A DNA stretch of 64,000 nt from Kribbella sp. ALI-6-A (GTDB lineage Bacteria; Actinomycetota; Actinomycetes; Propionibacteriales; Kribbellaceae): positions 353,817 through 417,816 of the forward strand of contig NZ_MTQN01000007.1 of the NCBI RefSeq assembly GCF_001984195.1, read 5' to 3'. Of this stretch, positions 46,057 to 54,506 are shown piece after piece. The stretch's first letter is position 1; the number at the start of each line of letters is the position of its first letter. Below the pieces are notes generated by a model. That model was not told where the DNA came from. It worked only from the letters and a program-made list of their open reading frames with translations, and did no database searches. The position numbers and the translations under genes are program-made.

Positions 46057-47832
46057 ATGGCGACAACCGTGGGTGACTATCTGCTGCAGCGGCTCCGGGA
46101 GTGGGACGTCGACACCGTCTTCGGTTATCCCGGCGACGGGATCAACGGACTGCTCGCCGCGTGGACCAGAGCCGACGGGCCGCGGTTCGTGCAGTCGCGG
46201 CACGAGGAGATGTCGGCGCTCCAAGCGGTCGGCTACGCGAAGTTCACCGGCCGGGTCGGCGTCTGCGTTGCGACCTCCGGCCCGGGTGCGATCCACTTGC
46301 TCAACGGCCTGTACGACGCGAAGCTCGACCACGTCCCGGTGGTGGCGATCGTCGGCCAGACGAACCGGACCGCGATGGGCGGCTCCTACCAGCAAGAAGT
46401 CGACCTGCACAGTCTGTTCAAGGACGTCGCGAGCGAGTTCCTGGAGACCGTGAACGTCCCGGAGCAGCTGCCCAACGTGCTCGACCGGGCGATCCGGACC
46501 GCCCTCAGCCGCTCGGCCCCGACCGCAGTGATCATCCCGGCCGACGTCCAGGAGCTGGACTACAGCCCGCCGGAGCACGCGTTCAAGATGGTGCCGTCGA
46601 GTCTCGGCTTCGAGCCGGCGACCCAGAACCCGGACGAAGCCGCCGTACGCCGTGCCGCCGAGCTGCTCAACGCCGGCGAGCGGGTCGCCGTCCTGGTCGG
46701 GCAAGGTGCTCGCGGCGCGCGCCAGGAGATCGAGGAGGTCGCCGAGCTGCTCGGCGCGGGCGTCGCGAAGGCGTTGCTCGGCAAGGACGTACTGAGCGAC
46801 CACCTGCCGTACGTGACCGGCTCGATCGGCCTGCTCGGCACCCGGCCCAGCTACGAGCTGATGACCGGCTGCGACACGCTGCTGACGATCGGGTCGAGCT
46901 TCCCGTACTCCCAGTTCCTGCCGGAGTTCGGCAAGGCCCGGGCTGTCCAGATCGACGCCGACCCGTCGATGATCGGCATGCGGTACCCGTACGAGGTGAA
47001 CCTGGTCGGCGACGCGGCGACCACGCTGCGGGCGTTGATCCCGCTGCTGGAGCGCAAGCAGGACCGGTCCTGGCGGTCCGGGATCGAGGACGGCGTCGAG
47101 CGCTGGTGGCAGGTGATGGCCGGCGCCGCGCACGTCGAGGCCGATCCGGTGAACCCGCAGCGGCTGTTCCACGAGTTCTCCGAGCGGCTGCCCGACGACT
47201 GCATCGTGGTTGCGGACTCCGGATCCGCCGCCGACTGGTACGCCCGTCAGCTGCGGTTCAACGACACGACCCGCGGCTCGCTGTCCGGCACGCTGGCGAC
47301 GATGGGCTCGGCCGTCCCGTACGGGATCGGCGCGAAGATCGCTCACCCCGGCCGGCCGGTCGTCGCGTTCTCCGGTGACGGCGCGATGCAGATGAACGGG
47401 CTGGCCGAGCTGATCACGATCAAGCGGTACTGGCAGGAGTGGTCGGACCCGCGGCTGGTGATCGCCGTCCTGCACAACAACGACCTCAACCAGGTCACCT
47501 GGGAGATGCGGTCGTTGCAGGGGGCACCGAAGTTCGCCGACTCCCAGACGCTGCCCGAGGTCGACTACGCCGGCTTCGCCCGCTCGGTCGGGCTGACCGG
47601 GATCACGGTCAGAAAACCCGACGAGCTGGCCTCCGCCTGGGACACCGCGCTCGCCGCGGACCGCCCGACCGTGCTCGACGTGTACTGCGACCCCGACGTC
47701 CCGCCGATCCCGCCGCACGCGAGCTGGGAGCAGATCAGCAAGATGACCGAGTCGCTGTGGAAGGGCGACGAGGACCGCTGGGGCGTGCTCAAGGAGGGCG
47801 TCAAGACCAAGCTGCAGGAGCTGCGGCCATGA
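46057..47832 (+). CDS. Thiamine pyrophosphate-dependent enzyme, PoxB-like
   Basis: A 591-residue ThDP enzyme of the pyruvate dehydrogenase (quinone)/acetolactate synthase fold. The N-terminal pyrimidine-binding domain has VFGYPGDGINGLLAAW and the catalytic Glu region RFVQSRHEEMSALQ; the middle Rossmann-like domain carries the flavin-binding segment in PoxB relatives; the C-terminal pyrophosphate domain has VVAFSGDGAMQMNGLAELIT (GDG) and LHNNDLNQVTWEM (NN metal motif). It is closer to pyruvate oxidase than to acetolactate synthase by order of motifs. It probably supplies acetate or acetyl-CoA units. It converges with the UbiA gene. Confidence 0.85.
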   Translation: MATTVGDYLLQRLREWDVDTVFGYPGDGINGLLAAWTRADGPRFVQSRHEEMSALQAVGYAKFTGRVGVCVATSGPGAIHLLNGLYDAKLDHVPVVAIVGQTNRTAMGGSYQQEVDLHSLFKDVASEFLETVNVPEQLPNVLDRAIRTALSRSAPTAVIIPADVQELDYSPPEHAFKMVPSSLGFEPATQNPDEAAVRRAAELLNAGERVAVLVGQGARGARQEIEEVAELLGAGVAKALLGKDVLSDHLPYVTGSIGLLGTRPSYELMTGCDTLLTIGSSFPYSQFLPEFGKARAVQIDADPSMIGMRYPYEVNLVGDAATTLRALIPLLERKQDRSWRSGIEDGVERWWQVMAGAAHVEADPVNPQRLFHEFSERLPDDCIVVADSGSAADWYARQLRFNDTTRGSLSGTLATMGSAVPYGIGAKIAHPGRPVVAFSGDGAMQMNGLAELITIKRYWQEWSDPRLVIAVLHNNDLNQVTWEMRSLQGAPKFADSQTLPEVDYAGFARSVGLTGITVRKPDELASAWDTALAADRPTVLDVYCDPDVPPIPPHASWEQISKMTESLWKGDEDRWGVLKEGVKTKLQELRP

Positions 47833-47835
47833 GAC

Positions 47836-48645
47836 TCACAGTGCGTCGCCCCGGATGACCAGCACGACGACGCTGACGACAGCGACCGCGATGGTGACCA
47901 GGAACGGCGCCTGCTTCCACGTCACGATGACGCCGAGCAGCACCGCGACGACGCCGAGCGCGACCCAGCCGACCACGCCCATCGGTCCGGCCGGCGCGAC
48001 CGTGAGCAGCACCGTCGCGGTCGCCAGCGGAAGCGGCGCGAGCAGCCGGGACACCTGGCCGAGCCGTTGCGGCCAGCCCCGGACGCCGGTGGCCAGGTCG
48101 TCGGCCAGATCCGGTACGACGTTCGCGAGGTGCGCGCCGACGCCGAGCAGCGCGGTCGCCGCCGTCGCCCACCAGGGCGCCCAGTCCCCGGTCGTGCCCA
48201 GCGTGACGAACGACGGCAGCGCGCCGAACGCCACGGCGTACGGGAGCCAGGACACCGGCGTCGACTTGAGCCCGAGGTTGTACGCCCAGGCGCAGGCGAC
48301 GAAGAGCAGGTGGGCCAGGCCGGCCAGCACGCCGTTCGCGAGCGAAACGGGGATCGTCACGACCAGCGCGACAACCGCTGCGATCCACAACGTCCGGCGA
48401 CTCACCAGTCCCAGCACGACTGGCTTGTCACGCCGGTTCACAATGGAGTCTCGCGCGGCGTCTATCGCGTCATTGCTCCAGCCGATCGAGAGGTGGCCGG
48501 TGAGGATGGTTGCGGCAACGAGGAGACATCCCGGCAGGCCGCGGCCCGCGGACCAGGCGACGGCGGTGACGAGCGCGGTCACCGCGACCGTCGGACCGGG
48601 GTGGCAGGCCAGGGCGAGACCCTTGACGGCTGACGGTCGGCTCAC
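47836..48645 (-). CDS. UbiA-family prenyltransferase
   Basis: A 269-residue membrane protein with eight or nine hydrophobic segments. The first Asp-rich motif is NDAIDAARDS (NDxxDxxxD) and the second is DLADDLATGVRGW, the Mg/prenyl-diphosphate sites of UbiA aromatic prenyltransferases. It is divergent from a type III polyketide synthase by only 18 bases, which suggests it prenylates that enzyme's aromatic product. GTG 48645 was chosen as the first possible start; no good ribosome-binding site is seen. Confidence 0.83.
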   Translation of the reverse strand: MSRPSAVKGLALACHPGPTVAVTALVTAVAWSAGRGLPGCLLVAATILTGHLSIGWSNDAIDAARDSIVNRRDKPVVLGLVSRRTLWIAAVVALVVTIPVSLANGVLAGLAHLLFVACAWAYNLGLKSTPVSWLPYAVAFGALPSFVTLGTTGDWAPWWATAATALLGVGAHLANVVPDLADDLATGVRGWPQRLGQVSRLLAPLPLATATVLLTVAPAGPMGVVGWVALGVVAVLLGVIVTWKQAPFLVTIAVAVVSVVVLVIRGDAL

Positions 48646-48663
48646 CGAAGCAACGATGCCACG

Positions 48664-49707
48664 ATGACCCGGATCGCCGCGGTACAGGCCGCGTTGCCGC
48701 CGTACCGGTATGCGCAGGCCGAGCTCACCGAAGCGTTCGCGGAGCTGTGCCTGCCCGACGGCAAGGGGCACGCGCTGCTGCGCCGGCTGCATGCCAACGC
48801 GGGCGTGTCGCACCGGCACCTCGCGATCCCGCTCGAGCAGTACGGCGTACTGAAGGACTTCGGCGCCGCCAACGACGCGTGGATCGCGACGGCGGTCGAC
48901 CTCGGCGCCGAGGCGGTCAGCGGCGCGCTGGCCGCCGCGGGGCTGCGGATCGAGGACGTCGACCTGCTGATGTTCACCACCGTGACCGGGGTCGCGGCGC
49001 CGTCGATCGACGCGCGGGTCGCGATGCGGCTCGGGCTGCGCGAGGACCTCAAGCGGATGCCGCTGTTCGGACTCGGGTGCGTCGGGGGAGCGGCCGGGAT
49101 CGCGCGGGTGCACGACTATCTGACCGCGTGGCCCTCGCACGTCGCCGTCTTGCTGTCGGTGGAGCTGTGTTCGCTGACGCTGCAGCGGGACGACTCGTCG
49201 TTGCCCAACCTGGTCGGCGGCGCGCTCTTCGGCGACGGCGCGGCGGCGGTGGTGATGACCGGTGACGACCTTTCCTCGTCGGGGCCTTCGGTGGTCGCCA
49301 CCCGGAGCAGGCTCTACCCGGAGTCCGAGCGGGTGATGGGATGGGACGTCGGGTCGGGCGGGTTCCGGATCGTGCTCGGGGCCGACGTACCGGAGGTGGT
49401 GCGCAAGTACCTCGGCGGCGACGTCCGGGACTTCCTGGCCTCGCACAACCTGACCGTGCCGGAGATCGGGACGTGGGTGAGTCATCCGGGTGGGCCGAAG
49501 GTGCTGGACGCGGTCGCGGAGACCCTCGACCTGCGACCGGGCGCGCTGGATCTGACCTGGAAGTCGCTCGACGCGGTCGGCAACTTGTCGTCGTCCTCGG
49601 TACTGCACGTGCTCGGTGACACCATGACCCTGGATCCTGCAGGTCCGGGTGTGTTGCTGGCGATGGGCCCGGGCTTTTGTTCCGAGCTCGTCCTGATGGA
49701 GTGGTGA
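48664..49707 (+). CDS. Type III polyketide synthase
   Basis: A 347-residue chalcone/stilbene synthase-like enzyme. The catalytic Cys is in MPLFGLGCVGGAAGIARVHD, the His in TWVSHPGGPKVLDAVAE and the Asn in LDAVGNLSSSSVLHVL, in the right order and spacing. The family condenses malonyl-CoA units onto an acyl starter; the neighbours point to alkylresorcinol or alkylpyrone type phenolic lipids as in SrsA or ArsB. Starts ATG 48664; its stop overlaps the methyltransferase start (TGATG). Codon use matches the region. Confidence 0.92.
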   Translation: MTRIAAVQAALPPYRYAQAELTEAFAELCLPDGKGHALLRRLHANAGVSHRHLAIPLEQYGVLKDFGAANDAWIATAVDLGAEAVSGALAAAGLRIEDVDLLMFTTVTGVAAPSIDARVAMRLGLREDLKRMPLFGLGCVGGAAGIARVHDYLTAWPSHVAVLLSVELCSLTLQRDDSSLPNLVGGALFGDGAAAVVMTGDDLSSSGPSVVATRSRLYPESERVMGWDVGSGGFRIVLGADVPEVVRKYLGGDVRDFLASHNLTVPEIGTWVSHPGGPKVLDAVAETLDLRPGALDLTWKSLDAVGNLSSSSVLHVLGDTMTLDPAGPGVLLAMGPGFCSELVLMEW

Positions 49708-50234
49708 TGGACACGTCGTTGTGGTGGTACGTCGTACTGGTACTCCTGGTCGGGCTGGAACGCGTCGCCGAACTGGTGGTCTCGCTGCGCAACGCGGCCT
49801 GGAGCTTCGCGCAGGGCGGGGTCGAGTCCGGCAAGGGGCACTACCCGTTCATGGTCGTGCTGCACACCGGGCTGCTGGCCGGGTGCCTGGTCGAGGCGAT
49901 CGTGGCCGACCGGCCGTTCGTGCCGGCGCTCGGCTGGACGATGCTCGCGGTGGTGCTGCTGGCGCAGGGGTTGCGGTGGTGGTGCATCAGCGTGCTCGGC
50001 CGGCAGTGGAACACGCGGGTGATCGTCGTCCCGGGGCTGTCGTTGGTTGCCGGAGGCCCGTATCGGTGGATCCGGCACCCGAACTACGTGGCCGTCGTCC
50101 TGGAGGGGATCGCGCTGCCCTTGGTGCACACGGCCTGGGTGACGGCGATCGTCTTCACGGCGCTGAACCTGCCGCTGCTCGCGGTCCGGATCCGGACCGA
50201 GGAGACGGCGCTGGACACCGCGCTGACCAAGTGA
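49707..50234 (+). CDS. Isoprenylcysteine methyltransferase-like membrane methyltransferase
   Basis: A 175-residue protein with four or five hydrophobic segments. The C-terminal SAM-binding part has VAGGPYRWIRHPNYVAVVLE and EGIALPLVHTAWV, the hallmark of the ICMT/PEMT family. In phenolic-lipid operons of Streptomyces the homologue (SrsB) O-methylates the alkylresorcinol, and by position that is the likely job here. The start ATG 49707 overlaps the PKS stop; its own stop overlaps the next start. Confidence 0.85.
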   Translation: MDTSLWWYVVLVLLVGLERVAELVVSLRNAAWSFAQGGVESGKGHYPFMVVLHTGLLAGCLVEAIVADRPFVPALGWTMLAVVLLAQGLRWWCISVLGRQWNTRVIVVPGLSLVAGGPYRWIRHPNYVAVVLEGIALPLVHTAWVTAIVFTALNLPLLAVRIRTEETALDTALTK

Positions 50235-51244
50235 TCGATCTGCTCGTTGCCGGCTGTGGTCCGGCGGGTGCCGCCACCGCGATCCGCGCCGCGCTCGCCG
50301 GCTTGGACGTCGTGGTGGTCGAGCCCCGCGAGGCGCCGATCGACAAGGCGTGCGGGGAGGGGATCGCTGCGAGCGCGGCGGAGTACCTGTCGCGGCTGGG
50401 CGTCGCGGTGGAGGGCCGTCCGTTCTACGGCATCCGCTACCTGGATGCGTCGCGCTCGGTCGACGCCCGCTTCCGGTCCGGGCCGGGGCTTGGCGCACGG
50501 CGTACGGCGCTGCAGCAGGGGCTGCGTGATCGGCTCGAGGAGATGGGCATTCCGGTGGTGCGCTCGCGCATCAGCTTGGTGGAGCAGTCGTCGTCCTCGG
50601 TCACGGCGGCTGGTATCACCGCTCGGTATCTTGCCGCCGCCGACGGACTGCACTCACCGATCCGCCGGCAGTTGGGGCTCGGAGCTGGTGGTGGCTCGGT
50701 GCGGCGGGGCCTGCGGCAACATTTCGCCGTTCGTCCGTGGACGGATCTGGTGGAGGTGTACTGGTCGTCGCTGGGCGAGGCCTACGTGACGCCGGTGGCC
50801 GACGACTTGGTGGGAATCGCGGTGCTGACCTCTGCCCGTGGGTCCTTCGACGAGCACCTTCGCGCCTTTCCGCGGCTGCTCGCGCGGTTGGGTGACGCCT
50901 CGGCGGCGTCCGGCGTACTGGGGGCGGGGCCGTTGCGTCAGCGAGTACGGCGCCGGGTCGCCGGGCGGGTGTTGCTGGTGGGGGACGCGGCCGGGTATGT
51001 CGACGCGTTGACCGGGGAGGGGATCGCGGTGGCCCTGCGGACTTCGGCCGAGCTGGTGGACTGCGTCGCCGCGGATCGGCCGGAGGATTACGAGGCGGCC
51101 TGGCGCCGGGTTTCGTGGGAGTGCCGGGCGCTCACGGCTTCGTTGCTGTGGGCCCGCAACAGGTCGGTGCTGGCTCCTCGGATCGTTCCGGCGGCGGCCG
51201 CGCTGCCGGGTGTCTACGGCGCGATCGTCAACCGGTTGACGTGA
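50231..51244 (+). CDS. FAD-dependent monooxygenase/reductase, geranylgeranyl reductase-like
   Basis: A 337-residue flavoprotein. The N-terminal dinucleotide motif is LLVAGCGPAGAATAIRAALA, the CGEG motif (KACGEGIAAS) typical of the geranylgeranyl reductase-type group follows, then GDAAGYVDALTGEGIAVAL, the FAD-ribityl motif. In the srs operon the third gene encodes a flavoprotein hydroxylase that oxidises the resorcinol ring; this gene holds the same place. GTG 50231 overlaps the stop of the methyltransferase gene. A terminator hairpin follows inside a 26-base duplication. Confidence 0.85.
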   Translation: MIDLLVAGCGPAGAATAIRAALAGLDVVVVEPREAPIDKACGEGIAASAAEYLSRLGVAVEGRPFYGIRYLDASRSVDARFRSGPGLGARRTALQQGLRDRLEEMGIPVVRSRISLVEQSSSSVTAAGITARYLAAADGLHSPIRRQLGLGAGGGSVRRGLRQHFAVRPWTDLVEVYWSSLGEAYVTPVADDLVGIAVLTSARGSFDEHLRAFPRLLARLGDASAASGVLGAGPLRQRVRRRVAGRVLLVGDAAGYVDALTGEGIAVALRTSAELVDCVAADRPEDYEAAWRRVSWECRALTASLLWARNRSVLAPRIVPAAAALPGVYGAIVNRLT

Positions 51245-51288
51245 AGCGTCCGGGCGATCGCCTGACGTGAAGGGGCCCGGCGATCGCT
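51237..51288. repeat. Tandem duplication of a 26-base unit
   Basis: Units 51237-51262 and 51263-51288 match at 22 of 26 positions (TGACGTGAAG then GCGATCGC in both). The first unit contains the stop codon of the flavoprotein gene. Confidence 0.7.
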
Positions 51289-51306
51289 CAGGCAATCGCC
51301 GGGCCC
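51273..51306 (+). terminator. Terminator of the PKS operon
   Basis: Perfect twelve-base stem (GGGCCCGGCGAT/ATCGCCGGGCCC) with a ten-base loop. It starts 29 bases after the flavoprotein gene stop. Confidence 0.7.
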
Positions 51307-51312
51307 AGTGGT

Positions 51313-51371
51313 TCGAGCTCCCTGGTGAAGAGCTCGACCCAGTCGGCTCAGCTCCCTGGTGAAGAGCTGAG
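51313..51371. repeat. Two tandem hairpins with identical loops
   Basis: Hairpin one: TCGAGCTC, loop CCTGGTGAA, GAGCTCGA (51313-51337). Hairpin two: CTCAGCTC, the same nine-base loop, GAGCTGAG (51347-51371). The loop and inner stem are identical, while the outer three pairs differ and still pair perfectly. They lie between the convergent flavoprotein and PucR genes, so a terminator role is one possibility. Confidence 0.65.
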
Positions 51372-51461
51372 ACGTCTTCGTGATCAGTACTTTTCCATCC
51401 CGATGTTGCTCATCGATTGCCGGAATATGAAGCCTTGTTACACAGCGCTGTGGCGAACGTC

Positions 51462-53018
51462 TCAGTGCTCGGTGCGCACCGACGCGATCTGCAGCTGCAG
51501 CGCGAGCCGTTCCCGCGGATCCGCAAGGTCGAGCCGCGCGATCTCGCCGATCCGCTTCATCCGGTGCCGCAACGTGTTGGTGTGCAGATGCAGCTCCTTC
51601 GCGGCCTGCTGCGGCTGACCCGGATGGTTGAGCCAGGCTTCGAGGGTGTCGACGAAGGCGGTGTCGTTCTCGATGTCGTGCCGGAGCAACGTGGCCAGCG
51701 GGCCGTCCATCTTGGTGGTGTCGAGCGAGGTGACCGCCCGGTGAACAGTCAGCACGTGCCAGGCCTGCTCGACCCGGAGCGCCGGGCCGCGGGCGACTCC
51801 GCGCCGTACGAGATTGAGCAGTTCGACCGCCTCGGCGCGCGAGCTCGGCAGGTCGGCGGGGTAGCGGGCGCGACCGCCCGCGGCGGCCGCCGTACCGGGG
51901 TTGTCCTTGGCCTGGTCGGCGACCAGCTTGCGCAGCCAGCGCCAGGAGCCGGGGACCGCCTCGCCGTCGGTGACCACGGCGAACACGGTGCCGTCCAGGT
52001 CGGCCAGCAACGGTTCGCTCCAGCCGTGGCGGCGGCCGGTCGACTCCCAGAGGTCGAGCTGCTGCGGTACGTCGTACCCGTCGGGGGAGCTCAGCGCGAC
52101 GACCCGCCAGGGCGCCGATGGCAGCCTGACCTCGATCGGCGCCTCGGGGGAGAACTGCCGGAGTACGGTGCGCAGACGGTCGATCGCTGAGCGCCTGGCG
52201 ACGTCCGCCTGGGCCCTGAGGCGCAGAAGGTGCAGCGCGAGCACCGACGCCGCGTTGCTGAGCTCTTCGGTGACCTCTTGACTCACCGGCCCGTCCACCA
52301 CCGCCCAGATCGAGCCCAGCCACTCACCACCGGCCCGAACCGGTACGACGAGCCGCGGGCGGATGCCGTTCGGCCCGTCCGGGACGAGGAACGGCTCGCT
52401 GGACCGGGCCAGTCGCCGGAAGATGCCGCGGGCCCGGAAGTGGGCGATCACCTCGGCGGGGACGCGGCGCCCGACGATCGTGGAGACGCGGGTCGGGTCG
52501 GTGTCGGACAGGTCCTGCTGCGACGAGTAGGCCAGTACGCGGGACTGGTTGTCCTCGATCGTCACCGGCGCGTCGACGATCGCCGCGGCCGCGTCGGCCA
52601 GTGCGAAGAGCTCCTGGTGAACTCCGGCGTCGCCGGCAGCGGGGGAGTCCGGTGCGGCCGCCCGGTCGATGACGCCGCGGAGCAGCCAGACCACGTGCGC
52701 CCAGGCGACGGTCGGCTGGAGCGCGATGAGCGTGACCACCCAGCGCTCGGCGGCCGCCACCACAGTCGGGTCCTGTGCCAGACCGGTCCGCAGTACGACG
52801 CCTGACGCCTTGCCGACGGCGCAGCGCTCCACCAGCTCGACTGCCTCTTCGGCGTTGCGCAGACCGAGGCCGAGGACCAGGTCGCCGGGCTGACCGGTCG
52901 CCGGTTCCTGCGGGTCGGCCAGGAAGACGTCCCTGACCTCGCTGTCGCCGTGGCCGACGGCAACCGTCTCGAACAGGGCCGGGCCGACGGCAACGACCAG
53001 GTCAGGCGCAGTGATCAT
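51462..53018 (-). CDS. PucR-family transcriptional regulator
   Basis: A 518-residue regulator. The N-terminal PucR domain is near residues 20-120 (VRDVFLADPQEPATGQPGDL), a GAF-like middle region follows (AAIVDAPVTIEDNQSRVLAY, then RLVVPVRAGGEWLGSIWAVV), and the C-terminal HTH_30 is FVDTLEAWLNHPGQPQQAAK leading to LHLHTNTLRHRMKRIGEIAR. It probably binds the repeated palindromes in the 90-base gap and controls the divergent oxidase gene, as PucR proteins often regulate amine or amino-acid oxidation. Confidence 0.88.
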   Translation of the reverse strand: MITAPDLVVAVGPALFETVAVGHGDSEVRDVFLADPQEPATGQPGDLVLGLGLRNAEEAVELVERCAVGKASGVVLRTGLAQDPTVVAAAERWVVTLIALQPTVAWAHVVWLLRGVIDRAAAPDSPAAGDAGVHQELFALADAAAAIVDAPVTIEDNQSRVLAYSSQQDLSDTDPTRVSTIVGRRVPAEVIAHFRARGIFRRLARSSEPFLVPDGPNGIRPRLVVPVRAGGEWLGSIWAVVDGPVSQEVTEELSNAASVLALHLLRLRAQADVARRSAIDRLRTVLRQFSPEAPIEVRLPSAPWRVVALSSPDGYDVPQQLDLWESTGRRHGWSEPLLADLDGTVFAVVTDGEAVPGSWRWLRKLVADQAKDNPGTAAAAGGRARYPADLPSSRAEAVELLNLVRRGVARGPALRVEQAWHVLTVHRAVTSLDTTKMDGPLATLLRHDIENDTAFVDTLEAWLNHPGQPQQAAKELHLHTNTLRHRMKRIGEIARLDLADPRERLALQLQIASVRTEH

Positions 53019-53027
53019 GAAGTTATT

Positions 53028-53080
53028 GTGCGCTGCGCACTGTCATTTGCTCCAGCAGTGGTGCGATCGCACCATGACAG
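53028..53080. promoter_or_regulatory. Nested palindromes between pucR-type and dadA-like genes
   Basis: GTGCGCTGCGCAC (53028-53040) is a perfect palindrome around one T. GGTGCGATCGCACC (53060-53073) is a perfect 14-base palindrome. CTGTCAT (53040-53046) and ATGACAG (53074-53080) form an outer inverted repeat around the second site. All lie in the 90-base divergent gap. Regulator binding is inferred. Confidence 0.55.
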
Positions 53081-53108
53081 CGTTCGGGCCGCGGCGCACC
53101 ATCGATAC

Positions 53109-54377
53109 ATGGTCGCTGCTGGTTCAACCACACACATCGTCCCCGACCGGGTCGCCGTCGTCGGCGCCGGCATGGTCGGCCTCGCCACTGCCTGGTTCCT
53201 CCAGGAGCGCGACATCGAGGTCACCGTGTACGACCGCGAAGGTGTCGCCGCGGGGGCGTCTTGGGGCAACGCGGGCTGGCTGACCCCGGGCCTGGCCACT
53301 CCGCTGCCGGAGCCGGCCGTCCTCAAGTACGGCGTCCGCGCGGTGCTGAGCCCCTCCTCGCCGGTCTACGTACCGCCGACCGCGAGCCCGCGGCTCCTGT
53401 CGTTCCTGACCCGCTTCGCTCGCAACAGCACCGCCGGACGCTGGAAGACCGCGATGGAGTCGCTGGTCCCGATCAACCGGCAGGCCCTGCCGGCCTTCGA
53501 CCTGCTGGCGAAGGCCGGCGTCGAGGCCGAGACGTACGAGGCGAAGTCGTTCCTGGCGGCGTACCGGACCGAGACCGAGCGGGCGGTACTGCTGGAGGAG
53601 ATCGAGCACATCCACGCCGCCGGCCAGGGCATCGAGTTCGAGGCGATCACCGGTGACGACGCCCGCGAGATCGAGCCGTCGCTGTCGGACGAGATCGGCG
53701 CCGCGATCCGGCTGCACGGTCAGCGCTTCATCAACCCCGGCGACTACGTCAAGCTGCTGGCCGACTCGGTCGTCGCCCGCGGCGGCCGGATCCTCACCGG
53801 CGCGAACGTCGCCGACGTCGTCGACGGGATCCGCGACACCCGCGTGGTCACCGCCGACGGCGAGAGCGAGCCGTACGACGCGGTCGTGATGGCGACCGGC
53901 GCGTGGCTCGGCGACCTGGCCCGGCGCTTCGGCGTGAAGACCGTCGTACAGGCTGGTCGCGGGTACTCCTTCAGCGTGCCGATCGCGCACGTGCCGGCCG
54001 GTCCGGTGTACTTCCCGGCGCAGCGCATCGCCTGCACGCCGCTGGGCGACCGGCTCCGGGTCGCCGGGATGATGGAGTTCCGCAAGCCCGACGCGAAGCT
54101 CGACCCGCGCCGGATCGACGCGATCGTCGAGGCCGCCCGTCCGCTGCTGCGCGACGCCGACCTGGACGCACGCACCTTCGAGTGGGTCGGCCCGCGCCCC
54201 TGCACCCCCGACGGCCTCCCGCTGATCGGCGCCACCGCGTCCCCGCGGGTCTTCGCCGCCGGCGGCCACGGCATGTGGGGCATCACGCTCGGCCCGGTCA
54301 CCGGCCAACTCCTGGCCGAGACCATCACCACCGGCCGCCGTCCCGCCGAACTGGCGCCCTTCGACCCACTCCGCTGA
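53109..54377 (+). CDS. FAD-dependent D-amino-acid dehydrogenase-like oxidoreductase
   Basis: A 422-residue DAO-superfamily enzyme. The dinucleotide motif is RVAVVGAGMVGLATAWFLQE near the start, a second FAD region is AVVMATGAWLGDLARRFGVK, and the C-terminal FAD motif is VFAAGGHGMWGITLGPVTGQ. The pattern (RPCTPDGLPLIGA) matches DadA-like dehydrogenases of D-amino acids. ATG 53109 was chosen because the longer upstream frame is not flavoprotein-like. It is divergent from the PucR regulator, which fits control by an amine or amino-acid signal. Confidence 0.87.
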   Translation: MVAAGSTTHIVPDRVAVVGAGMVGLATAWFLQERDIEVTVYDREGVAAGASWGNAGWLTPGLATPLPEPAVLKYGVRAVLSPSSPVYVPPTASPRLLSFLTRFARNSTAGRWKTAMESLVPINRQALPAFDLLAKAGVEAETYEAKSFLAAYRTETERAVLLEEIEHIHAAGQGIEFEAITGDDAREIEPSLSDEIGAAIRLHGQRFINPGDYVKLLADSVVARGGRILTGANVADVVDGIRDTRVVTADGESEPYDAVVMATGAWLGDLARRFGVKTVVQAGRGYSFSVPIAHVPAGPVYFPAQRIACTPLGDRLRVAGMMEFRKPDAKLDPRRIDAIVEAARPLLRDADLDARTFEWVGPRPCTPDGLPLIGATASPRVFAAGGHGMWGITLGPVTGQLLAETITTGRRPAELAPFDPLR

Positions 54378-54416
54378 CCTTCCCGGCGGATCGCATCCGG
54401 CGACCCGCCCCGACCC

Positions 54417-54447
54417 GGATCGTGGCGACACCTCACCGCCACGATCC
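54417..54447 (+). terminator. Terminator of the oxidase gene
   Basis: Perfect eleven-base stem (GGATCGTGGCG/CGCCACGATCC) with a nine-base loop, 39 bases after the oxidase stop and before the hairpin array. Confidence 0.65.
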
Positions 54448-54506
54448 CCCCGGCCGGCCAGACCTCTCTGCCCCGGCCCCACCCGCCTCTAGCGCGGGCG
54501 CACCAC

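Noticed and set aside
51384..51413. Nine-codon ORF reading MSNIGMEKY on the minus strand after the PucR gene
   Set aside because: No ribosome-binding site, no neighbour that needs a leader peptide and no relative I can name; too short to claim.
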